Assembly: GCA_003151275.1 (NCBI GenBank)
Contig: PLXC01000059.1
Span: 73,241-137,240 of the forward strand
Direction: 5' to 3'
DNA: 64,000 nt
From: Candidatus Melainabacteria bacterium
GTDB taxonomy: Bacteria > Cyanobacteriota > Vampirovibrionia > Obscuribacterales > Obscuribacteraceae
A model generated the notes under the pieces. The model made no database searches. It had not been told where the DNA came from and worked only from the letters and a program-made list of their open reading frames with translations. Both the position numbers and the translations under genes were made by a program. This document shows, one piece after another, positions 23,960 through 32,372 of this stretch (position 1 is the first letter of the stretch; each line of letters starts with the position of its first letter).

Positions 23960-26578
23960 CTAGGAGGCTGATGGGCTCACTATTTTATAAGTGTGACCTT
24001 TGAAGACAACAATTACTTCTCTGCCCACGCTCAGGTATTTTGACAGACCTGGAGTAGCGTGAATCAAGTCGAAATATTCCTTGCTGCCGAACTGAATCAC
24101 TTGTGCTTTCGGAGATGACGATTCGTTGTATGTAGAGTCTACCCAAGCACCGCCCCGCAAATAGAATGTTTTGTCTTCAATCGATTTGATGGCGCCGCTC
24201 GACTCTTCATCTTTGGCAAGAACATCAACATTTTTCAGCTTGTTCAGAGCTTTCTGATTGACTACGGCGCCTTGACCAACTTCAGAAACTGCAGACTTGG
24301 ACTTGGGCAACGCATAGAATCCGCTGGAAACACTTGCCATACGAGAGTCGCGCACCTTAGGCGAGTCGTCCAAGATTTGTACTTTCTTGTCCGACTGACG
24401 ATAGCGCACGCTCTTTCCACCTTCATCCCCATAAACATTATCGCCGGCGCTATGCACATACCGTCCCATATTCGTCGCAGGAAGCGGGCTCGCAGCAGCA
24501 AAGGACAGCGTCAAGGCAGGTGGCGGTGGAACCATTCCTGAGCTAAGCAATCTACCAGCGACCGGAGCACTAGTGGGACCACCACCACCGCCTCCGACGC
24601 CACCACGGAGTGTTTCCTTGCGCCAGACATTTGGAGCAAAGTCCCAACGGGCAGATTGAGCTCGTCGCGACACTTCAGCACTTCTTTCCCTGGCAGGCAT
24701 CGGACGACCCGAATTCATAGCAGATCCATGTGTTTCGCTTGGATCAGTAACGAGGAAGGATGTGTAATTTGAGATAATGCCATATTTTTTGGACAAGGCG
24801 ATGATCTCATCCACTACTTCTTTGTTCTCCCCGTTCTCTTGGGCAACCTGAGTTAAATGCCCAATACGCCTCATTGCCCAGAGTCTAGGTAAATAAGTAT
24901 GTGCGGCAGAATTGTTTTCAAAATTCAACGGGAATGAATAAGCTTTGGCGACACCATTTACTTTTCCAGTCAAGTTCACAGTTGCCTTAGCACCATTTTT
25001 GTACTTGCCGATTAACAGAACCTGGGATCCGGCAAAGATGTCCTTAACCTCGCGTGGATAACAATCTTTGACCGTTATGCCTTCATAAGCGATCGAAACA
25101 TTGCTCAGAACTGGACTTTTGATCTTTTGATAGAATCCCGAAAGAGCTGTTTCAAGATTCTCGCTTGGCTCAACGTATTGAGCAGTACCATGGTGATCTT
25201 CTGCCAATCTGTTCAGCAGTTTTGTATTCACATCATAGCCAACACCGAAATCAAAAATTCTGGTGTCACGTTTTGGGGCGATCGACTTAAGCAAAGAGTT
25301 GATATTGGTTTCGCCAACTGTGGGTTCACCATCTGTCATCAAGACAACATAAGCAGGACGATCACTGACTTGATTCAACATAGTCAAGCCCGTATGCAGA
25401 GCATCACTAATATTAGTGCCACCACGTGCTTCAAGGTCATCGATAAAAGTGACCGCCGCTTTTTTATTCTCGGGCGTGGCAGGAACCACTTGTGATTTAA
25501 ACGAATCAACATCAGTACTGAACTGAACGATACTGAATTTGTCGGCGGGCGTTAGTGCCTCCACGATATACTTAAGAGCCTTCTTGGTTTGTACAATCTT
25601 GTCGCCTTGCATAGAGCCGGACGTATCCGCAACGAGCACAATATCTTTGCCGATTACTTGTGTGCTTTGCACCGGAGGTGTCAGAGTGAGCAAGAAATAT
25701 CCGTCCTCACCTTCATTCTTGTGGGTCAATAAATTGGCGGCCAGGTCTTTGTTTGAAACGCTGTAATAGAGCAAGAAATCTTTGTCCGGAATGGAGTCAT
25801 GCGACAACATCGCAACTTTGGCTTGGTTGTTGTCTTGCCGAGTCGATGTGATCGTGTGCGTCGGTGACCAAATTGTTCTCAAGCCTTGTTTGCTAGAAAG
25901 CTTGGCATCGATTTTCACTTCATCAATGGGTGCGGTTTCCCCTTCAGCTTTGAGTGGAAAACGATACTTCAACATGCCGTTTTCAGCGTGCAGAATTTGC
26001 GTGTACTCTAATTCCACTTTTTTGGTGCCGTGAGCAGGAATCGGAAAAATACGAGCTCTTACGGTTTTGTAATCCGCGTATTCAAGCAGCCCAGGGTCAA
26101 CCATGCTGCGAACAATTGCTTCGTATTGTGTGCGAGCTTCTTGCGCTTCCAATATTTTTCCTTCGACAGGTTTGCCATCTATATGCAACGAGAAGGAGCT
26201 AAATGTTGTGTCTTCTGGAAGCGGAAATAAGTAAGTGCCAGCCAAATTACGATCGGTGTCGTTTGAAAAAGTTTGAGTAATGTATGTCTTTGCGACTTGG
26301 TCTGTGATATCCACTTTGATCTGCTCGGATTGCATATGCAATCCAAATGAAACTCCGCCCTTCAGAATCGGTCTGGGTCCTGGATTAGGAATGGGAGGGA
26401 CGACGGGATGTCCCGGGCGAATAGGTGGAACGGGCGCCATGATTGGCCGGATTGGCATGAGCATCGCGCCACCGGATACGGCAGCATCAACAACAATAAA
26501 ACCCGATGCCTTGGACATCGGTGCTAATAGAATCGAGGCGGCAAGCGAAATCGCGGATGCCATAGCCAAACGTTTCAT
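23960..26578 (-). CDS. Exported VIT and von Willebrand A domain protein
   Basis: The 872-residue protein has a signal peptide, a Pro/Met-rich segment, then a VIT domain at about residues 75-210 (SNDTDRNLAGTYLFPLPEDT, TQYEAIVRSMVDPGLLEY, VRARIFPIPAHGTKKVELEY). A vWA domain follows at about 315-490 with the MIDAS motif VADTSGSMQGDK and VVLMTDGEPTVGE. This is the inter-alpha-inhibitor/marine-proteobacterial-sortase-like arrangement, often surface adhesion or protein assembly. There is no sortase or LPXTG motif. After about residue 640 a low-complexity tail contains SARWDFAPNVWRKE, a glycine run and LPATNMGRYVHSAGDN, both shared with the protein at 32373. GAGGAA precedes the ATG. Confidence 0.87.
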   Translation of the reverse strand: MKRLAMASAISLAASILLAPMSKASGFIVVDAAVSGGAMLMPIRPIMAPVPPIRPGHPVVPPIPNPGPRPILKGGVSFGLHMQSEQIKVDITDQVAKTYITQTFSNDTDRNLAGTYLFPLPEDTTFSSFSLHIDGKPVEGKILEAQEARTQYEAIVRSMVDPGLLEYADYKTVRARIFPIPAHGTKKVELEYTQILHAENGMLKYRFPLKAEGETAPIDEVKIDAKLSSKQGLRTIWSPTHTITSTRQDNNQAKVAMLSHDSIPDKDFLLYYSVSNKDLAANLLTHKNEGEDGYFLLTLTPPVQSTQVIGKDIVLVADTSGSMQGDKIVQTKKALKYIVEALTPADKFSIVQFSTDVDSFKSQVVPATPENKKAAVTFIDDLEARGGTNISDALHTGLTMLNQVSDRPAYVVLMTDGEPTVGETNINSLLKSIAPKRDTRIFDFGVGYDVNTKLLNRLAEDHHGTAQYVEPSENLETALSGFYQKIKSPVLSNVSIAYEGITVKDCYPREVKDIFAGSQVLLIGKYKNGAKATVNLTGKVNGVAKAYSFPLNFENNSAAHTYLPRLWAMRRIGHLTQVAQENGENKEVVDEIIALSKKYGIISNYTSFLVTDPSETHGSAMNSGRPMPARERSAEVSRRAQSARWDFAPNVWRKETLRGGVGGGGGGPTSAPVAGRLLSSGMVPPPPALTLSFAAASPLPATNMGRYVHSAGDNVYGDEGGKSVRYRQSDKKVQILDDSPKVRDSRMASVSSGFYALPKSKSAVSEVGQGAVVNQKALNKLKNVDVLAKDEESSGAIKSIEDKTFYLRGGAWVDSTYNESSSPKAQVIQFGSKEYFDLIHATPGLSKYLSVGREVIVVFKGHTYKIVSPSAS

Positions 26579-26757
26579 ATTTATTCCTCACAGTAAGTGC
26601 CAGCACACAGCCAGAAATCAGTGCGATGCGTTGTGCAGCTTTTGGGTGGTTAGCTTGGAGTACCACACTTGAGTGCCTTAACTATCTTGGGATCATTTCG
26701 GTTGCTTCTACTGTAAGGTTACTCGGCTGGCCGATAACAAACTGCCGTCAAAACGTA

Positions 26758-26791
26758 CGAGAAACTCTGGGGTATACCCCAGAGTTTCTCG
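26758..26791. other. Perfect 34-bp palindrome
   Basis: The half-site CGAGAAACTCTGGGGTA is mirrored exactly with no spacer. It lies 21 bases past the 3' end of the zinc-ribbon gene and about 180 bases upstream of the VIT/vWA start (both minus strand). As RNA it would form a 15-bp stem with a 4-base loop, but no U-tract follows. It could be an operator for the VIT/vWA gene or a factor-dependent terminator. Confidence 0.85.
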
Positions 26792-26811
26792 GGCTCTAAA
26801 ACGTGTGCAAA

Positions 26812-27081
26812 TCAATCGCCGGCGCTAAACTCGTCTTTTCCAAGCATCTCATCTCGCTTTGGATCTTCTTCTGTGTAAATGGGAGTCAACGTCTCGGCGG
26901 ACGTGTTCTTGCATTTTGGACATTGCAACTTGGCAGCTTCATTTCCTAAATATGGAAACTGTGTCTGACATTTCTGACAAAGGTAGTCGCCTGGTCTGAT
27001 CAACCCGATACGCTGAGCCCGAACCGCGTCTAGTTTCAGATCATCTTGTTTATAACCAATATCGTCTTCCGGCAACAGCAT
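26812..27081 (-). CDS. Small zinc-ribbon protein
   Basis: The 89-residue protein carries one C4 zinc ribbon, YLCQKCQTQFPYL and LQCPKCKNTSAETLTP (CxxC-x~20-CxxC), in an acidic background. Such ribbons bind nucleic acids or proteins; nothing more specific can be said. GGGGG lies about 8 bases before the ATG. It lies between two secreted-protein genes on the same strand. Confidence 0.68.
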   Translation of the reverse strand: MLLPEDDIGYKQDDLKLDAVRAQRIGLIRPGDYLCQKCQTQFPYLGNEAAKLQCPKCKNTSAETLTPIYTEEDPKRDEMLGKDEFSAGD

Positions 27082-27401
27082 CTTAGCCCCCTGTAAGTGT
27101 CAAACTAGATGGCTGCTGACCGCTAAAAGTTCCCGCCAAGAGTCTTGTGCAAAAGCCATGTTCGGGAGACGCTTCAGGCAACTGGAGGACAGTAATCTAG
27201 CATCCTACGATTTGAGCCTAGAAAAGTCCACGCTACAGACAAATAATAAATGAAAAAACACCCCAGGGAAGTGTGGAAGGAACCTGAGGCATTTTAATTT
27301 GTTCGTTCAATTTGTCAATTCGTTCTTGCAGACTTAACTTTGGACAAATAGTTCCCACCAAAAACGCTTCGACTAAGAGCTGTGCGTTGCCGAACTGAAT
27401 A

Positions 27402-27423
27402 TTTTTACCGATATCGGTAAAAA
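27402..27423. repeat. 24-bp palindromic repeat, copy 3 (22 bp perfect)
   Basis: Core half-site TTTTTACCGAT mirrored exactly; the outermost pair of the 24-bp form is lost on the right side. It lies in the 529-base gap (27082-27610) that holds no gene. A short frame at 27405-27599 starts within one palindrome and ends within the other and is rejected. Confidence 0.85.
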
Positions 27424-27562
27424 AGAGACCATTTGGTCTGAATAACTAATGGCTCGCTTTGCCAAGGGGCGAAACTTAGTTGGAGCAATTCCGAGCCGGC
27501 CACCACGAATTTGAGCCAAATGTGGTTCGAAATGTGGATCGAAATCAGGTGAGGCAGTGCGG

Positions 27563-27588
27563 AATTTTTACCGATATCGGTAAAAATT
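27563..27588. repeat. 24-bp palindromic repeat, copy 4 (26 bp perfect)
   Basis: Same half-site as copy 2, AATTTTTACCGAT. It starts 22 bases beyond the 3' end of the glycine-zipper protein gene (27611) and about 140 bases from copy 3. Confidence 0.85.
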
Positions 27589-27610
27589 TTGACTGGCACA
27601 ATGCAGGATG

Positions 27611-28726
27611 CTACATGGCAGTTGAACTAGTTGCCACACTTGCCGGGGCATCCAACTGAAGATTGAAGGCATCGCCCGAGCCCAAGGTTACGTTATCCCC
27701 TTTTCGGAGCATTAAGCTCTCCGCCACACCGAGTCCGGCGCCCAGACCCAGGCCAGCAATCGCGCCTCTTCCCACTCCCCTGCCATGACCTGCAATTGCA
27801 CCAATTACGGTGCCAAGCAAAGCACCTGATCCGGCGCCAATTGCTCCATGGATAGCAGCCTTTTCGACCTTTTGTTTCGTGGTCTCGCCTCTGAAAACGT
27901 CACTTTGAGCCCCAGATGCAAGCTGGAATTTGCCTAGCGTGCCAACGATGTGAGCTGTAATTGGGGTTTCCACTCCGTCGGGCGTTCTCAGTTTTGTGAA
28001 CTTAAGTCCAAGATTGCCCGAATGTGACATCCTGGCACCAGGAACTGCATCCGTCACTTGACCTAAAAGCAGCGAACCAGCAGGAATTTCCGTGTCACCA
28101 AGGTTAATTGGTTGAGCCAAGCTCGCTTCTATTTTGTCTCCCACCCGGGCCGATTGACTAGAAATCGACGTGTTTACTGTCACTGGCATCATCATGCCAG
28201 CGGGAATGTAAGCAATGCGACCTTGCCGATAATATGGATAAGAACCAGACGACGTTGTGGTTGTACCAGCTTGTCCAAGGCTCGGCTTGTTAGAGCCAGT
28301 CAAATTAGCAATATAGGTGTTAACCGAACTAGAATTGCGAAGTGACGCTTTTAAACCAGCCGCCCACTTGTTTGCCAGAGCAGTCGCACTTATGCCTTGA
28401 TGCTTGGCGCTTAAGGCATCTGCGGTGGCAACATAGAATCCACCAAGGGTTAGCACTGGCTGGCCATTGACGAAAGTAACTTTGACAGCGTTGGCTGATT
28501 TGTCAGTAGATGCAACGAGGGCATTATCAATATTCTTCTGCATGGCGCTGGCACGTTGGCTCGCGGTCTGCCCGCCTGCACCCAACGGAACACTGAAGGC
28601 AGGCGATCCAGCAATACGCACTGAAGTGTCAGCCATCGCCGGTAGTATTGCGCCCGCCCCAATCTGGCTAGTCAATATGGTTGCCAGCAAGATTCTCTTA
28701 GAACGGTTTAGGTGGGAAAAGGTCAT
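27611..28726 (-). CDS. Exported protein with glycine-zipper segment
   Basis: The 371-residue protein has a signal peptide (LLATILTSQIGAGAILPAMA). The middle (IPAGMMMPVTVNTSISSQSA, VGDKIEASLAQPINLGDTEI, PAGSLLLGQVTDAVPGARM) resembles the beta-rich exported domains also seen in TrbI/VirB10-like proteins. Residues about 290-340 form a glycine-zipper (AIHGAIGAGSGALLGTVIGA and further Gly-Ala pairs), which in other proteins inserts into or associates with membranes. The function is unknown. GAGGA precedes ATG 28726. Confidence 0.68.
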   Translation of the reverse strand: MTFSHLNRSKRILLATILTSQIGAGAILPAMADTSVRIAGSPAFSVPLGAGGQTASQRASAMQKNIDNALVASTDKSANAVKVTFVNGQPVLTLGGFYVATADALSAKHQGISATALANKWAAGLKASLRNSSSVNTYIANLTGSNKPSLGQAGTTTTSSGSYPYYRQGRIAYIPAGMMMPVTVNTSISSQSARVGDKIEASLAQPINLGDTEIPAGSLLLGQVTDAVPGARMSHSGNLGLKFTKLRTPDGVETPITAHIVGTLGKFQLASGAQSDVFRGETTKQKVEKAAIHGAIGAGSGALLGTVIGAIAGHGRGVGRGAIAGLGLGAGLGVAESLMLRKGDNVTLGSGDAFNLQLDAPASVATSSTAM

Positions 28727-28831
28727 GAGATTGTCCTCGTTTCAGTGCATGTATTAGTTCGACGCTGGCGAAACCTAAGTGTTTCCGCCAGCGCGATTTG
28801 CGGCAAATGACAATATCCCTTAGTTAACACT

Positions 28832-29392
28832 TCAGGCCGACTTCAATTCCTCATCGGGATGAGAAAATGCCGCTAGATTCTCATCTTCAGGGGTAGACGG
28901 TTTAGCGCCCAACTTATCCGCAAGTTCCTGGGCTTTGTCAGCATCAAGCGCCATTGCCGTGCCACTTTGAGTCTCGTTTAACTGCGACTGTGGTTCGAAG
29001 TTTTGTTCCATATCCTTTGTGTCCGAACTATGTGTGTCCGAACTATGCGCTTCTCTTTTCTGTGATGACTTTTGGGTTTCATCCTTAGGAGAAGAGTTTC
29101 CAGATTTAAAAGAGTGACCGTTGTTATTTCCATCTTTGTTTTGCCGTTTGACAGCCACATCTTTATCCGCTGAGTCAGTCGAATCACCATTGGTCTCGTT
29201 GTGGGAGAACTTCGCAATAGACTTGGACGCCATCTCTGTGAATTCGTCTTTCTTTTCGTCGAGCATCTTCATGGTATCGCCCGAAGTCAACTCGGTAAGA
29301 AAGCCGTCGATTCCCTCACGCACGTCGTGACCTTTTTTTGATGAACCGAAGAGGAAGCCTACCAGGGCTCCTACACAAAACGATCTCAACAT
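28832..29392 (-). CDS. YtxH-like membrane-associated protein with polar tail
   Basis: From ATG 29392 (GGAGG 8 bases upstream; a TTG inside the Shine-Dalgarno site gives a false longer start) the protein has 186 residues. The N-terminus MLRSFCVGALVGFLFGSSKKG is a single glycine-rich membrane segment like those of YtxH/gas-vesicle-GvpP-type small stress proteins. The rest is highly polar and disordered, with a repeated HSSDTHSSDT. No enzymatic motif is present. The function is unknown. Confidence 0.6.
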   Translation of the reverse strand: MLRSFCVGALVGFLFGSSKKGHDVREGIDGFLTELTSGDTMKMLDEKKDEFTEMASKSIAKFSHNETNGDSTDSADKDVAVKRQNKDGNNNGHSFKSGNSSPKDETQKSSQKREAHSSDTHSSDTKDMEQNFEPQSQLNETQSGTAMALDADKAQELADKLGAKPSTPEDENLAAFSHPDEELKSA

Positions 29393-29407
29393 GTCGATTA
29401 CCTCCAA

Positions 29408-29769
29408 GGGTGTGTGCTATGGCTTAGATTCGAGATTCGGGCCTGGTGAGGTCGAGCCGCATGCCTAAAATCAATCTGTGTTCCCTATCTAGCCAGCTTC
29501 ACGGCGCATAATCGAGGCGAAATGTTCCAGAAATGTCAATTTCTAAAACTTTTGATGCACCGTCCAACAACTCAGAGCATTAGTGCTCTCGTTGGGCGAG
29601 TCTGAGACTAGGTCATGGCAAGCACAGTTAACGTTTTGTCCTTAGCCGGCAGAATACCCGCCTCCTATGCAGGGAGAACGCAGCAGGATCTTCGGGGTTT
29701 ACCCCAGCCATTTGCCGAAAAACCTAAGCTAGACTACTCTTGGAGCAGAGAGATGCTCCGAGGAAAACC
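29408..29769. promoter_or_regulatory. Divergent intergenic region upstream of the CHASE2 kinase
   Basis: No gene was found in about 360 bases between the divergent YtxH-like gene and the CHASE2 kinase. A GGGGTTTACCCC inverted repeat at about 29695-29706 lies 65-75 bases before the kinase start and recalls the GGGGTATACCCC centre of the palindrome at 26758. It is a candidate operator. Confidence 0.4.
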
Positions 29770-31644
29770 ATGAGGCTATCGCTGGCGCCCGTTAAACGCC
29801 TGCTACCCGCCGGACTAAAAGTACATGGACGCGATGGACTTTTGTTTCAACGCCTGTTTTGGGGAGCAATGGCGGGATGCTTGGCGACACTACTTTTAGC
29901 GGAGTCGCCGATTTTAGAATCGATGGAATTGAGCATGCTCGAGTGGCGGTACAAAGTGGCAGACAAGATCGCAGCAATATTTCCGAAACCCAAAAAATCG
30001 CAAGATATCAGTCTTGTCAATTTCGATGACTTGTCACAATTTGACCTGGGAATTGCTCGCTTTAACGATCAAGCCTCCCAAAAAAAGCTAGCCCATGCCC
30101 TCGAAGTGATCGAAAGCGGACAGCCGACCATGGTGGTAATCGATCTCGATTTACGCGGTGCCACTAATCCAGATCTGATCAACACGATCAAGAAATATAG
30201 AAACGTTATAGTGGCGCTATTTGGTAGTCTTGAAGGCAGCACTGAATTACCAGCGGCAGATTTTTTGTCACACGCAGCCTCGTACGGATACGATGAACTG
30301 ATCCACGAGCCGAATGGCTTGGTGTGCAGATTGCCGATAAATTATCGCGGCATCGACAGCTCCAACGAAGGAAACTTCAGCGCCGAGGGCTTGGCGCCAG
30401 TGCCGTCCTTAACTGAGGCGGTGATTAACTACTACCGACGCGTGAAAGGAGTGGGTCCGCCGAGCCAGTTTTTCTCGGTGCCATCTGACCAACCTTTATA
30501 TATGAGCTACAGACGTATTGATTATCCGACGATTTCATTACGAGACACGATGCAGCCAGATTTTGATCCGGCCCAATTTCGCGACCGCATAGTAATTATC
30601 GGTTCGACTTTCACTCAAAGGCACAACGATGTCAAAAAGAAAAGTCCATTCCAAGAATCAATTCCAGATATAAACCTACATGCCGACGCAATCTCGACGT
30701 TGCTCAATGACGACGTGATTTACAGTTTTCCCAAAAATATCTCTCACCATCTTCTGCTTTTGATTGGTGCCGCATTCGGTGCTGTTGCATCAATTTTGCC
30801 GCTCGGAACAAGAACAGCCGCGTATCTATTCACATCGATGACTTTGGTCGTGGTGGCTCAATTAGCCTTTCAAGTTTTTCACCTGGCACTGCCAACCGCC
30901 TCACCACTTGCGGTACTGACTTTAGGTTTTAGTCTCGGCACCTTCATCTATTTAGACACAGACCTGCGGCAACGAAACAGAGAATTGGCCCAAGCTCGAG
31001 AGTCAATGCAAGTCAGAGCCGAGGAAGAACGACAGCGAATTGCAGAGGATCTTCACGATGAAACTTTACCAGCGCTCTCATCTGTGGCGCGAATGGCTGA
31101 CCGGCTTGCGCACGAGTTGCAAGATAACCCGGTGCCAACTCTAATGCGCGAAAAGCTTGATCATGCCGTCGTCGAAATGCGCCGCGTCATTAACGACCTC
31201 CACCCATCTGTGTTGGAGACCATGGGTTTCAAACCGGCGATAGAAAATTTGGTGGCCATCTGTGCCCGCGAAACTGGAATCGAAAGTAATTTCGAAGACG
31301 GAGATGGAAGATCGGACTACAACATGACGAATTTCACCAAGCTTCAGCTTTACAGAATCGTTCAAGAGAGCCTCAACAACGTACAAAAACATTCGTCAGC
31401 ATCAATAGTCGAACTAAATATTCGCGAACATGAGGGTTACCTTTTTATCGTCGTGACGGACAATGGGAAAGGGATCAACTTTAAAGCGATTCGGAAGGAT
31501 GCACATGGTTTGCTCAATGTGCGTCAACGGGCACAATTAATAGGCGCTCTGGTCGAATGGAAAAAACCGGAAAAATATCCCACGGGAACAGAACTGAGGC
31601 TTAAGATACCAGTCGTAGAAACTCCAACAACAGGTGAAGCTTGA
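29770..31644 (+). CDS. CHASE2-domain sensor histidine kinase (NarX/DesK-type)
   Basis: The 624-residue sensor has an N-terminal transmembrane helix (FWGAMAGCLATLLLAE) and a large extracytoplasmic CHASE2 domain (about residues 50-340). Three more helices follow (HHLLLLIGAAFGAVASILPL, then AAYLFTSMTLVVVAQLAFQV, then a third near LAVLTLGFSLGTF). A HisKA_3 domain has phospho-acceptor RIAEDLHDETLPALS, and a HATPase domain has LYRIVQESLNNVQKHS and VTDNGKGIN. ATG 29770 has GAGG 8 bases upstream; a TTG at 29740 is rejected. The response-regulator start overlaps its stop (TGATG), so they are a pair. The ligand is unknown. Confidence 0.9.
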   Translation: MRLSLAPVKRLLPAGLKVHGRDGLLFQRLFWGAMAGCLATLLLAESPILESMELSMLEWRYKVADKIAAIFPKPKKSQDISLVNFDDLSQFDLGIARFNDQASQKKLAHALEVIESGQPTMVVIDLDLRGATNPDLINTIKKYRNVIVALFGSLEGSTELPAADFLSHAASYGYDELIHEPNGLVCRLPINYRGIDSSNEGNFSAEGLAPVPSLTEAVINYYRRVKGVGPPSQFFSVPSDQPLYMSYRRIDYPTISLRDTMQPDFDPAQFRDRIVIIGSTFTQRHNDVKKKSPFQESIPDINLHADAISTLLNDDVIYSFPKNISHHLLLLIGAAFGAVASILPLGTRTAAYLFTSMTLVVVAQLAFQVFHLALPTASPLAVLTLGFSLGTFIYLDTDLRQRNRELAQARESMQVRAEEERQRIAEDLHDETLPALSSVARMADRLAHELQDNPVPTLMREKLDHAVVEMRRVINDLHPSVLETMGFKPAIENLVAICARETGIESNFEDGDGRSDYNMTNFTKLQLYRIVQESLNNVQKHSSASIVELNIREHEGYLFIVVTDNGKGINFKAIRKDAHGLLNVRQRAQLIGALVEWKKPEKYPTGTELRLKIPVVETPTTGEA

Positions 31645-32369
31645 TGACGATTTTGATCGTTGATGATGAAGAACGGGACCGGATGTGGCTCAAGAACCTT
31701 TTGATTCAAAACTTCCCCGAGCGCCAACCGATTCACGAAGCGCATGACGGTCAGCAGGCTGTAGACATGGCTTTGAAGCTGAAGCCAAATCTGGTTTTTC
31801 TCGATATCAAAATGCCGCAATTGTCGGGCATTAAAGCGGCAGAATTGATTTTGCAAAAACTCCCGGAAACGGGAGTGGTCATGCTTTCCAATTTTTCTGA
31901 CGAAGTCTACGTTCGCCAGTTATGGAAGATAGTTCCTCCGAACGGAGTATTTGGCTACGTGTTGAAGAATGCCTCCAACGAGCAGGTAGTAGAAGCGGCA
32001 AGAGCGGTGATTTCTGGCGATTGTTGGATTCACCCAGGTATTGCCAGAGTCATTCAGCGAACTCAAAATAGAGCCACGAGTTTAACTAGTGCAGAGTATG
32101 AAGCGCTTGTATGTATAGCGCTTGGAATGACGGACCACGCTATCGCCAAAAGACTCTATTTAACAGAGAAGGCTGTTCAATCTAGACTCAAATCTCTCTA
32201 CGCGAAATTAGGAATTCCAGGCAGAGGCGAGTCGCATGAAAGCGAATTCAATCAACGTTGCAGAGCGTGTTATGTTGCGACAAGACGCGGACTCATTAAC
32301 CAATCCGAGTTAGACGATTGGGAAACCAAGCTTGAAGAAAAGAACAAAGGGGGGCCGGCTGCGGTCTAA
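31644..32369 (+). CDS. NarL-type response regulator paired with the CHASE2 kinase
   Basis: The 241-residue protein has a receiver domain (ILIVDDEERDRMWL, Asp in LVFLDIKMPQLSGI, and Lys in YVLKNASNEQ). A LuxR-like helix-turn-helix follows (LTSAEYEALVCIALGMTDHA, IAKRLYLTEKAVQSRLKSLY). The DNA-binding domain carries an unusual insert of about 20 residues after the recognition helix (GIPGRGESHESEFNQRC). The start overlaps the kinase stop by one base. The gene that follows three bases after its stop encodes a secreted protein, a likely target or partner. Confidence 0.9.
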   Translation: MTILIVDDEERDRMWLKNLLIQNFPERQPIHEAHDGQQAVDMALKLKPNLVFLDIKMPQLSGIKAAELILQKLPETGVVMLSNFSDEVYVRQLWKIVPPNGVFGYVLKNASNEQVVEAARAVISGDCWIHPGIARVIQRTQNRATSLTSAEYEALVCIALGMTDHAIAKRLYLTEKAVQSRLKSLYAKLGIPGRGESHESEFNQRCRACYVATRRGLINQSELDDWETKLEEKNKGGPAAV

Positions 32370-32372
32370 CAA

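Noticed and set aside
27402..27588. The two nearby palindromes as ends of a mobile element
   Set aside because: The 140 bases between them contain no transposase, no gene and no target-site duplication, and single copies occur elsewhere.
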